In this document: positions 33,472 to 40,712 of the stretch, in pieces
How the letters are laid out: every line of letters starts with the position of its first letter
How positions within the stretch are numbered: the first letter of the stretch is position 1
NCBI RefSeq assembly: GCF_000243115.2
Contig: NZ_CP007035.1
Location: 3,658,001-3,722,000 of the forward strand
DNA length: 64,000 bases
Source of the DNA: Niabella soli DSM 19437
Lineage (GTDB): Bacteria; Bacteroidota; Bacteroidia; Chitinophagales; Chitinophagaceae
Direction of reading: 5' to 3'
Translations under genes and position numbers: made by a program
The notes under the pieces: generated by a model
What the model was told of the DNA's origin: nothing
Databases searched by the model: none
Seen by the model: only the letters and a program-made list of their open reading frames with translations

Positions 33472-35079
33472 TTAAGCTGTCGTGCTTCTCAGCCGCGCTT
33501 CCTCCAGGTCCAGTTCATATTCTTTTTCCTTGATGAGCTCTTCATCGAAATCGGCATTGATCCGGTAAGATACTAATTCAGCCCGGCGTACGTCCACCAG
33601 TTCCAGCAGCAGGGTTTTAAACCGGCGCATGCTATCTTCTTCCCTGACGGGCGGACCGCCGTTGTCTGATAATTTTTTTTGCTTCACTTCGATCATATGC
33701 GCGTAGCGGTTGCGTAGCGCTTTGAAAGGTTCCTGCTCCCGTAATTGCCGGCTGTAATGCGTGTCGATAAATTCTAAACAGGCCTGCGCCAGTTGCACTT
33801 TTAACAGGTTGTCCTCCGCTTTTCTTTTTTGAAACCGGGTGTCGTCTTCTATCTTCAGTAAACGGATAATGGGCGTAATGGTGAGGCCCTGGACCACCAG
33901 CGTAATAAGGATCACCACAAATGTTATGAACAGGATGAGGTTCCGGTAGGGGAATTCTGTTGTTCCTTTTAAGTAAAAGGGGATTGACAACGCCGCAGCC
34001 AGCGAAACCACGCCCCTCATGCCACACCAGGCAATTAAAAATACTTCTTTATTGCCTGGTAAATAGGAAGAGGTTCTTTTAGGGAGCGCCCGTCTCAAAA
34101 AAATAAAAGCATATACCCACACGATCCGTATAACAATAACCGCAAAGCTGATGATAAGACCGTAGTACAGCGCCTCTTTTACAGTATTGCTCGTAAAATT
34201 ATTTACGATGTAAGGCATTTGTAACCCTATCAGAACAAAAATAAAACCGTTCAATAAAAAGCCGATCGTATCCCAGATGCCTGCAAGATTTAATCTGGAC
34301 TCATAGGTGAGCGTATCATGCGCATGATAGCTTAGGAATAGCCCGCCGGTAACAACGGCGAGCACGCCGGAAAAATGCACACTTTCTGCTACCAGGTACA
34401 TTACATAGGGAGCCAGCAGGGTAAGCGCAGCGTCAATAACGGGGGTGGTGGGAAAATGTTTGTGGATCAGCGAAACGATATAGGCAATGGCCAGCCCTAT
34501 TAAAATGCCCATGCCCGCTACCAGGAAAAAAGACCGGGTGGCCTCCCAGAGGCTGAACGTGCTGGTTAGTACCGCCATCAGCGCAAAGCGAAACACGATA
34601 AGGCTCGAGGCATCGTTCACCAGGCTTTCACCCTCCAGCAGGTTGGCGATGGTGCGGGGTACTTTTAATTTGTCAAGCACCGCACTGGCTGCCACCGCAT
34701 CCGGCGGAGAAATAATGCCTCCTAGTACAAAGCCCAGGGCAAGATCAAACCCCGGTATCAGTGCATGTGATAAATAGGCGATGATCACGGAGGTGAAGAA
34801 TACCAAACCGAACCCGAGCGCACTTATGGAACGCCGCATTTTCCAAAAATCAGCCCAGGGCATTTGCCAGGCGGCAGAAAAAAGAATGGGCGGCAAAAAG
34901 ATAAGAAACACCAGGTCCGGATTAATGCGCGTTTTGGGTATCCCCGGCAAAATACTGATGGCAATGCCGGCTATGACCAAAAATATAGGGTAGGGGATCC
35001 GTAATTTCCCGCTCAGCATCGTAAGCAGGGTAATTACAAAAAGCATGGAAAGAATCAATAAAAGACTGCTTTCAATCAT
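33472..35079 (-). CDS. Na+/H+ antiporter, CPA1 family
   Basis: A 535-residue inner-membrane protein with 12 or so helices to about residue 415 and a cytoplasmic helical tail. The CPA1 features are FLIFLPPILFSAAWQMPW, GGIISPPDAVAASAVLDKL, LLEGESLVNDASSLIVFR (the ND pair of the ion site) and AWCGMRGVVSLAAALSIP. The charged C-terminal tail (about 420-535) may regulate pH response. It would expel Na+ in exchange for H+. It stands alone on the minus strand, with about 275 bp of repeat-rich DNA downstream and 328 bp upstream. Confidence 0.9.
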   Translation of the reverse strand: MIESSLLLILSMLFVITLLTMLSGKLRIPYPIFLVIAGIAISILPGIPKTRINPDLVFLIFLPPILFSAAWQMPWADFWKMRRSISALGFGLVFFTSVIIAYLSHALIPGFDLALGFVLGGIISPPDAVAASAVLDKLKVPRTIANLLEGESLVNDASSLIVFRFALMAVLTSTFSLWEATRSFFLVAGMGILIGLAIAYIVSLIHKHFPTTPVIDAALTLLAPYVMYLVAESVHFSGVLAVVTGGLFLSYHAHDTLTYESRLNLAGIWDTIGFLLNGFIFVLIGLQMPYIVNNFTSNTVKEALYYGLIISFAVIVIRIVWVYAFIFLRRALPKRTSSYLPGNKEVFLIAWCGMRGVVSLAAALSIPFYLKGTTEFPYRNLILFITFVVILITLVVQGLTITPIIRLLKIEDDTRFQKRKAEDNLLKVQLAQACLEFIDTHYSRQLREQEPFKALRNRYAHMIEVKQKKLSDNGGPPVREEDSMRRFKTLLLELVDVRRAELVSYRINADFDEELIKEKEYELDLEEARLRSTTA

Positions 35080-35407
35080 ACCTTAAAATTCGGAATTATA
35101 AAGGAATAATCCATTAGTAGCGCTACTGTATTTCTGCACCCCCGGATTGATTCTTTACAGAAGAACAGGATCTGGGGAATGTAGAATAAGAAATGCAGAA
35201 GGGCATTATTTCAATACAATTCAATGCTTGTTCTTTTTGATTCGGATAAAAAGCAATTCATTCTATCTCAATGTACAGATCTCGAATATTTTTCGTTGGT
35301 AATGCTGTATTCAAAATTTCATTGACAGATTGCTTTCTGCGAATCGTCTTAATTGTTACCCTGTTACCGGGAGGAGCGAATTTGCCGGTTCAACGTTATA
35401 TCGTAGT
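35080..35407. other. Intergenic region with no recognised feature
   Basis: 328 AT-rich bp between the antiporter gene and the DUF5995 gene. I find no open frame with family similarity, no strong hairpin and no full -7 match facing the antiporter. Confidence 0.5.
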
Positions 35408-36160
35408 CTAATCCTGACTAAGAAAAGTAATGTTTTGGGCAATATCTTTTTGCTCGCACGCTTTAACCCCCTTCAGCAATAAGGTGGTCCACCCGCCGGG
35501 TTGAACGATTCGCTGCGCTACCGTTGTTACCACGTTGTCGTAAGTATTGATGATGGGCGCTTCCTGCTGATTGCCTGCTGCACAAAGCAGCAGGGCATTG
35601 TTCCAGGCGGCATCGCGGGCTTTCGAAATACTGAAATTTAAAACGGCGTTGGTTGTGGAGGGGTCCACCAATGCAATAAAACGCATGGGAAATGCGATTT
35701 TGGTAAGATCGGCCTGAACAGATTGAAAGAAACCGGCAATGATACTGTTTATTTTCAGATAATCGCTATGCAGCGAATCAATAGTTTGCGGAGTGCTGAC
35801 CTGTGCTGCGGCAATAGCCAGGTCAAGATTGATGTGGGCGTTCATCCCCAGCAAGAGGTGTTGTAAAACAATGAGGCCGTCGGATGTGGCAGCTTTGAAT
35901 GCCGTGTTCCAGCAATCAGCAGGAGTGGCGCCGTTCGCAAACTGGGTGTAGGCTGCAAAATAACGATTGGCAAAAACAACATCCAGTTGTTCCATACGGG
36001 CCGGGTTCTCAAACGATCCGTTTTGAATGCCCTGCCACACGCCCCGCGTCATTTTGCGGTACAGGGCCGCGAAATATCCAAACCGCGATGCTTTTATAGT
36101 GCAGTCGCTAATAATTTGATCCAATATCGAAATAACTTCCGGAACAGACGCAGCCAGCAT
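35408..36160 (-). CDS. DUF5995 family protein
   Basis: A 250-residue, mainly helical protein. It shows the DUF5995 pattern: FGYFAALYRKMTRGVWQGI near residue 35, an NGSFENPARMEQLDVVFANRY stretch, and LIVLQHLLLGMNAHINLDLAIAA in the middle, with His residues at conserved places that could bind metal. There is no signal peptide or membrane helix. The function of the family is unknown. It is a lone minus-strand gene; upstream lies a hairpin-dense intergenic block. Confidence 0.75.
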   Translation of the reverse strand: MLAASVPEVISILDQIISDCTIKASRFGYFAALYRKMTRGVWQGIQNGSFENPARMEQLDVVFANRYFAAYTQFANGATPADCWNTAFKAATSDGLIVLQHLLLGMNAHINLDLAIAAAQVSTPQTIDSLHSDYLKINSIIAGFFQSVQADLTKIAFPMRFIALVDPSTTNAVLNFSISKARDAAWNNALLLCAAGNQQEAPIINTYDNVVTTVAQRIVQPGGWTTLLLKGVKACEQKDIAQNITFLSQD

Positions 36161-36246
36161 GTAAGTATATTTTCTTAAAGATACACCTGATGCGCCAACA
36201 AGGGAACGTATGACAAATTTATCTTTTAAGCTCTGGCAGGAGCGGC

Positions 36247-36377
36247 GTGTTTATAGAAAATGTATAATGAAGGGATTGGGCTTCATAGAAGCCCCGTGTT
36301 TACGCGGTCCCGCTGAGGCGGGAGAGCCGATGCGCATCACTACGAGGATACTATAAACACAAGGCTCCGGAGGAGCC
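36247..36377. repeat. Hairpin-dense intergenic element with short terminal inverted repeats
   Basis: GTGTTTATAG at 36247-36256 and CTATAAACAC at 36351-36360 are exact inverted copies. Between them are GGGCTTC-ATA-GAAGCCC (36278-36294) and CCCGC-TGAG-GCGGG (36309-36322); just outside is GGCTCC-GGA-GGAGCC (36363-36377). The style, several short stems with 3-4 nt loops, is like the mobile element at 49359. I see no target duplication. Confidence 0.6.
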
Positions 36378-36505
36378 ATAATAATTCTGTCCGCATTCAA
36401 CGTTTTTTATCAAAAGTGAATTTGTTATATCAGCCAATTATTTCGATATGCACGAGCCGTTCACGTTTATCGTCTGACGTTTCACGACTAACCGATAATG
36501 GTATT

Positions 36506-37801
36506 TTAACCGGCGTCATTCTGTTTTCCCGGCTGCTGATCGCCCGCCCTGATGATCATACGGAAATACTGGTCCATTGTAAAATAAGCACCTACCCAGT
36601 TGTACAGCGTTCTCAGCCGGTTGCGGAAATTTAACAGGGACATCACGTGTATAAACAACCAGATCAGCCAGGCGATAAACCCATTGAAATGTAATTTTGG
36701 TTTTTCAAGATCGGCCACGGCTTTATTCCGGCCAATGATCGCCATGCTTCCTTTGTCGTTATAGATAAAGGGCTTCCGGGATCCTTCCGGAAGTAGCAGG
36801 TTCTTACCAAGGTTCTTTGCCTGTTGAATAGCTACTTGCGCCAATTGCGGGTGCCCGTTGGGAAAAGCCGGGTCGGTGGTCTGGATACAGGTATCGCCGA
36901 GGGCATAGATATTGCTAAAGCCGTTTATTTTATTAAAAGCATCCACCAGCATTCTTCGCGCGCGTCCGTAAGCTTCTGTTGGAATGCCTTCAAATGTCTG
37001 GGCGGTTACCCCTGCAGCCCATATAAGGGTGGTGGTGGCAATGGTGGTGCCATCAGAAAGAAAAACGGTGTCGTCTTTAAAATCCTTTACGGTGGTGCCT
37101 AATTTTATAATAACGCCCAGTTTTTCTAAAGATTCCTTTGAATAATGCTGCGATTGTTCGGACATAGGCCCCAGCACGGCTTTACCGCCGTCTACCAGGT
37201 AAATTTTACCTACCTGTCTTCCGGCCAGTTCGGGATAGTCCTTCTGCACAATCTTGATACGCATTTCGGCAAACATTCCGGATAGTTCCACACCCGTAGG
37301 TCCGGCCCCCGCAACAACAATGGTCGCCAGTTTTTTGATGCGGTCAAGATCCTGGATACGGGTGGCCTCTTCCAAACGGTCCAGCAGCGTATTGCGCATA
37401 TAAAGTGCATCGCTCAGGGTTTTCATGGGTATGGCATGCTGCTCTACGTTTTCCAGTCCAAAGAAATTACTTGCCGCCCCGGTAGCCAGCACCAGGTAAT
37501 CGTAAGCGAGCTCGCCGTTGGAAAGGATTACTTTATTTTCATCAGGAAGAATTTTCAACAGATCTGCCATCCGGAAATGCACGTTGTGCTTGCCTCTTAA
37601 AAAACGGCGAAAAGGGTAGCTGATGCTGGAGGGTTCCAGGAAACCTGTTGCCACCTGGTATAACAAGGGAGGAAAGAAATTATAATTGTTTTTGTCGACC
37701 AGGGTTACATCAAACCCCGGCTTGTTTTTCAACTGCATTACCAGGTTCAGACCAGCGAAACCACCGCCGATGACAATTACCTTTTTTGAACTTTGATCCA
37801 T
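36506..37801 (-). CDS. ndh: Type II NADH:quinone oxidoreductase (NDH-2)
   Basis: A 431-residue flavoprotein. The FAD-binding start is VIVIGGGFAGLNLVMQL, followed by the NDH-2 string FPPLLYQVATGFLEPSSISYPFR. The NADH-binding Rossmann motif is VVAGAGPTGVELSG, and YALGDTCIQ with HPQLAQVAIQQAKNLG is the second FAD/quinone part. The C-terminal 60 residues (FIAWLIWLFIHVMSLL, then basic and aromatic residues) form the membrane anchor. It feeds electrons from NADH to menaquinone without pumping protons. It lies 84 bp downstream of mqnC, a menaquinone synthesis gene, on the same strand, a sensible pairing. Confidence 0.9.
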   Translation of the reverse strand: MDQSSKKVIVIGGGFAGLNLVMQLKNKPGFDVTLVDKNNYNFFPPLLYQVATGFLEPSSISYPFRRFLRGKHNVHFRMADLLKILPDENKVILSNGELAYDYLVLATGAASNFFGLENVEQHAIPMKTLSDALYMRNTLLDRLEEATRIQDLDRIKKLATIVVAGAGPTGVELSGMFAEMRIKIVQKDYPELAGRQVGKIYLVDGGKAVLGPMSEQSQHYSKESLEKLGVIIKLGTTVKDFKDDTVFLSDGTTIATTTLIWAAGVTAQTFEGIPTEAYGRARRMLVDAFNKINGFSNIYALGDTCIQTTDPAFPNGHPQLAQVAIQQAKNLGKNLLLPEGSRKPFIYNDKGSMAIIGRNKAVADLEKPKLHFNGFIAWLIWLFIHVMSLLNFRNRLRTLYNWVGAYFTMDQYFRMIIRAGDQQPGKQNDAG

Positions 37802-37885
37802 ATTGTTTCGTTTGAGGTCTGATGTTTGACGTTTGAGGTTGGATGCAGAAAGAACATCAAACCATAAACAAAAAACATCAAACGA

Positions 37886-39010
37886 TTAATAGTTGACCAC
37901 CTGTTCCTCAATGGTTTCCGGTATGGGCCGCCATTCATATTGCTGCGTGCGCAATTGGGGCTCAAAACCCGCTTCACGTATGGCTTCCTGGATGGATTTA
38001 TACGTGAACCGGTGGGGGGCGCCCGCAGCACTCACCACGTTTTCCTCGATCATGATGCTTCCAAAATCATTGGCTCCCGCGTGCAGGCACAATTGGGCAG
38101 TAGGTTTCCCTACCGTGAGCCAGGAGGCCTGGATGTTTTTAATATTGGGCAGCATAATGCGGCTCAGGGCCACCATCTTAATATATTCTTCAGTAGTGGT
38201 CAGGTTGTGTACGCCGCGGATCTTTGTCAGCAGGGTATCCACGTCCTGGAAAGTCCATGCAATAAAGGCGAGGAAACCATTCGCCCTCTCAGGTTTGCGG
38301 TGCTGGACTTCGCGTATTTTTACCAGGTGCTCAAAACGCTCTTCAATCGTTTCCACATGCCCGAACATCATGGTAGCGGAAGTCGTAATATCGAGCTTAT
38401 GCGCTTCGTGCATAATATCCAGCCATTCCTGTGCGCCACATTTACCCTTGCTGATGAGGCGGCGCACCCGGTCTACCAATATCTCCGCGCCAGCGCCTGG
38501 TAAGGAATCCAGCCCGGCAGCTTTTAATGCCTGCAGCACCTCCTTGTGATTGCTTTTCTCCAGCTTGGTAATATGCGCTACTTCAGGAGGGCCTAAAGCA
38601 TGCAAGCGTATATCGGGGAACTCCGCTTTTATTTGCCGGAAGGTATCTACATAAAACTGAAGCCCTAATTCGGGATGGTGGCCGCCCTGCAATAATAACT
38701 GATCGCCGCCATAACGAATGGTTTCTTCGATCTTTTTACGATAAGTGGGCATATCCGTTATATAGGCCTCGGGGTGGCCCGGGATGCGGAAAAAATTACA
38801 GAATTTGCAATTGGCAATACACACATTGGTGGTATTTACATTGCGGTCAATCTGCCAGGTCACTTTTCCATGTGGTACCTGTTGTTTGCGCAGTTCGTCT
38901 GCAATAAACATTAAATCTGCCAGCGGGGCGTTATGGTACAAAAAAACACCTTCTTCCACACTTAAAAACTCAAATGCCGCTGCTTTTTTATAAAGATCTT
39001 CTAGAATCAT
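37886..39010 (-). CDS. mqnC: Cyclic dehypoxanthinyl futalosine synthase
   Basis: A 374-residue radical-SAM enzyme. The cluster motif is C64-x3-C68-x2-C71 in NVCIANCKFC. Other family features are RNVNTTN before it, LLQGGHHPELGLQFYVD, LPGAGAEILVDRVR and TSATMMFGHVET. It cyclises dehypoxanthine futalosine in the futalosine route to menaquinone, the main respiratory quinone of this phylum. The radical-SAM core is complete and the length is normal. The gene has a TACTTTTG -7 box 16 nt upstream. The NDH-2 gene follows and may be co-transcribed. Confidence 0.93.
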   Translation of the reverse strand: MILEDLYKKAAAFEFLSVEEGVFLYHNAPLADLMFIADELRKQQVPHGKVTWQIDRNVNTTNVCIANCKFCNFFRIPGHPEAYITDMPTYRKKIEETIRYGGDQLLLQGGHHPELGLQFYVDTFRQIKAEFPDIRLHALGPPEVAHITKLEKSNHKEVLQALKAAGLDSLPGAGAEILVDRVRRLISKGKCGAQEWLDIMHEAHKLDITTSATMMFGHVETIEERFEHLVKIREVQHRKPERANGFLAFIAWTFQDVDTLLTKIRGVHNLTTTEEYIKMVALSRIMLPNIKNIQASWLTVGKPTAQLCLHAGANDFGSIMIEENVVSAAGAPHRFTYKSIQEAIREAGFEPQLRTQQYEWRPIPETIEEQVVNY

Positions 39011-39026
39011 GATTTTAAATTACATG

Positions 39027-39034
39027 CAAAAGTA
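39027..39034 (-). promoter_or_regulatory. -7 box of mqnC promoter
   Basis: Minus-strand TACTTTTG, a full match to the consensus, 16 nt before the mqnC ATG at 39010. Confidence 0.5.
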
Positions 39035-39075
39035 CGACAGATTCCTTTAATGCGGAAGCTCCAAAAGATCCCGAA

Positions 39076-39095
39076 CAGGGCAAACGCATCTAAAT
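39076..39095. repeat. Solo end of the 49359-type mobile element
   Basis: CAGGGCAAACGCATCTAAAT is identical to the first 20 bp of the element at 49359-49603. No matching opposite end is found within several hundred bp, so this is a remnant or a decayed copy. It lies in the 327-bp mqnC-IscA intergenic space, which also holds CACTGAAACACTG-type simple repeats at about 39164-39190 and a -7 box. Confidence 0.7.
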
Positions 39096-39259
39096 GTTGT
39101 CAGGGAGCGTTTTTGTCGGGCTAACGAATAGCTTTCTGTGTTTCTGAGCTTCTGTGGCTAATTTTGGCCACTGAAACACTGAAAAACACTGAGAAAACGG
39201 AACAATATTCTACACATTCCGCGATTTCTGCGGGAAGCGCTAAAAGCGTATTTAAATGC

Positions 39260-39267
39260 TACCTTTG
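39260..39267 (+). promoter_or_regulatory. -7 box upstream of the IscA-like gene
   Basis: TACCTTTG, a full match, 70 nt before the ATG at 39338. No -33 TTTG at the expected place. Confidence 0.45.
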
Positions 39268-39337
39268 CACTACTAAATGACCCCGGTTCAAACAATTTTG
39301 CCACCAGGTTGTTTTAGTTACTCAATTAAAGTTCAAA

Positions 39338-39703
39338 ATGACGGAAACAGCAAAAAATACCTTCCCCGGTAATATTTACGTAAGTGAAAGTGCCAAAAAA
39401 CGCATCCGGGAGATCCTGGCTGAAAAAGAGGCGAAAGATGAAGCGGGTTACTTTTTGCGGGTAAGCGTAGTAAGCGGCGGCTGTTCCGGGCTGAGTTATA
39501 GACTCGACTTTGATAAAGTGCAAAAGCCTATGGACCAGGTATTTGAAGATAATGAAGTTAAGGTGGTTACCGATATGAAAAGTCTTTTATACCTCCTGGA
39601 TACCACTCTTGAGTTTTCTGAAGGGTTAAATGGGAAGGGATTTTATTTCAATAATCCTAATGCTTCCCGTACCTGTGCCTGCGGCGAAAGTTTCGCTGTT
39701 TAA
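39338..39703 (+). CDS. HesB/IscA-type iron-sulfur carrier
   Basis: A 121-residue A-type carrier. It has SAKKRIREILAEKEAKDEAGYFLRV, then VSGGCSGLSYRLDF (first Cys) and the C-terminal pair in SRTCACGESF, the three cysteines that hold the cluster. FNNPNA before the last motif is typical. It would pass Fe-S clusters to target enzymes in the cytoplasm. The sequence does not tell ErpA, SufA and IscA apart, and no suf genes are near. The TerC gene starts 33 bp downstream on the same strand. Confidence 0.9.
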   Translation: MTETAKNTFPGNIYVSESAKKRIREILAEKEAKDEAGYFLRVSVVSGGCSGLSYRLDFDKVQKPMDQVFEDNEVKVVTDMKSLLYLLDTTLEFSEGLNGKGFYFNNPNASRTCACGESFAV

Positions 39704-39736
39704 ATAAACCATTCTTACTAATAACACGCTATACTA

Positions 39737-40711
39737 ATGACAAATGAACAAATCACTTATCTCGTTTTTGGGATAGTGATGATCTTTGCCCTCGTTTTTG
39801 ATTTAGGCCTGCTGAGCAAGAAAGGCAAGGTGGTTACCATCAAACAAGCCTTGTTGCAAACCCTTTTCTGGGTGGCTTTATCGCTCTGCTTTTTCGTATT
39901 TGTGTGGGTGGAGGATGGCAAAACATTCGCACTGGAATACATCAGCGCCTATCTGATGGAGTGGAGCCTGAGCATTGACAATATATTTGTATTTATTCTT
40001 ATCTTTTCCGCATTTAATGTTAAGGAGAAGTATTATGGCCGTGTACTGCTTATCGGTATTTTAATGGCCATCGTATTCCGTGTTATATTTATTACGGCCG
40101 GTGTGGCGCTGGTGCACCGGTTCGAATGGATATTGTATATTTTTGGGGCCTTCCTGCTTTATACAGGAATTAAAATGTTTGCCTCCGGCGATGACGAGCA
40201 GGAAAAAGACCCGCATGATTACCCCATCTATAAATGGATCAAAAAGCTGATCCCCCTGGTGCCACATGACGGGGAGGGAAAATTTGCCGTAAGAGAGAAT
40301 GGGAAAAAGCGTTATACCATCTTATTCGTGGTGGTATTGATGCTGGCCGGTATCGATCTGGTTTTTGCGCTGGATTCGATCCCCGCAGTGATGGGCATTT
40401 CCAAACACCCCATGGTCATCTATACCTCAAATATTTTTGCTGTTTTAGGCCTGCGCTCCCTGTTTTTCTTACTGAGAGGCGCGGTAAACAAATTCGATTA
40501 TCTGCAACAGGGCATTGCCATAGTACTGATATTTATTGGCGCCAAAATGCTTGGAGAGCATTGGATCAACCAATGGTTGAGCAAAGAACTGCAGGTTGTG
40601 TTGTCTCTTGGGGTGATCGTACTTTGCATCACCGGAAGCATTATTTTTTCGATTTACAAGAAAAAGAAAGGTGTTCCGGAGGAAGTTGAGGACGGCAGCA
40701 TAAATTTGTAA
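39737..40711 (+). CDS. TerC-family membrane protein
   Basis: A 324-residue inner-membrane protein with eight or nine helices. It carries the TerC family signatures EWSLSIDNIFVFILIFS near residue 75 and IDLVFALDSIPAVMGIS near 205, both with the conserved acidic residues in membrane helices. A charged loop (EQEKDPHDYPIYKW) separates the halves. Alx/TerC/MeeF proteins are linked to manganese export and metal loading of secreted enzymes; that role here is inference. The stop is 1 bp before the GTG of murF-alr. Confidence 0.88.
   Translation: MTNEQITYLVFGIVMIFALVFDLGLLSKKGKVVTIKQALLQTLFWVALSLCFFVFVWVEDGKTFALEYISAYLMEWSLSIDNIFVFILIFSAFNVKEKYYGRVLLIGILMAIVFRVIFITAGVALVHRFEWILYIFGAFLLYTGIKMFASGDDEQEKDPHDYPIYKWIKKLIPLVPHDGEGKFAVRENGKKRYTILFVVVLMLAGIDLVFALDSIPAVMGISKHPMVIYTSNIFAVLGLRSLFFLLRGAVNKFDYLQQGIAIVLIFIGAKMLGEHWINQWLSKELQVVLSLGVIVLCITGSIIFSIYKKKKGVPEEVEDGSINL
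40701..40708 (+). promoter_or_regulatory. Possible -7 box of murF-alr inside the end of the TerC gene
   Basis: TAAATTTG, a full match, within the last codons of the TerC gene and 4 nt before the GTG at 40713. It may be chance, as the codons are needed by TerC, but the spacing matches that of other leaderless starts here. Confidence 0.35.
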
Positions 40712-40712
40712 G

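Noticed and set aside
37893-38549. 218-residue open frame antisense to mqnC
   Set aside because: It covers a complete radical-SAM gene in the opposite strand and shows no family feature; GC-rich third positions of mqnC explain it.
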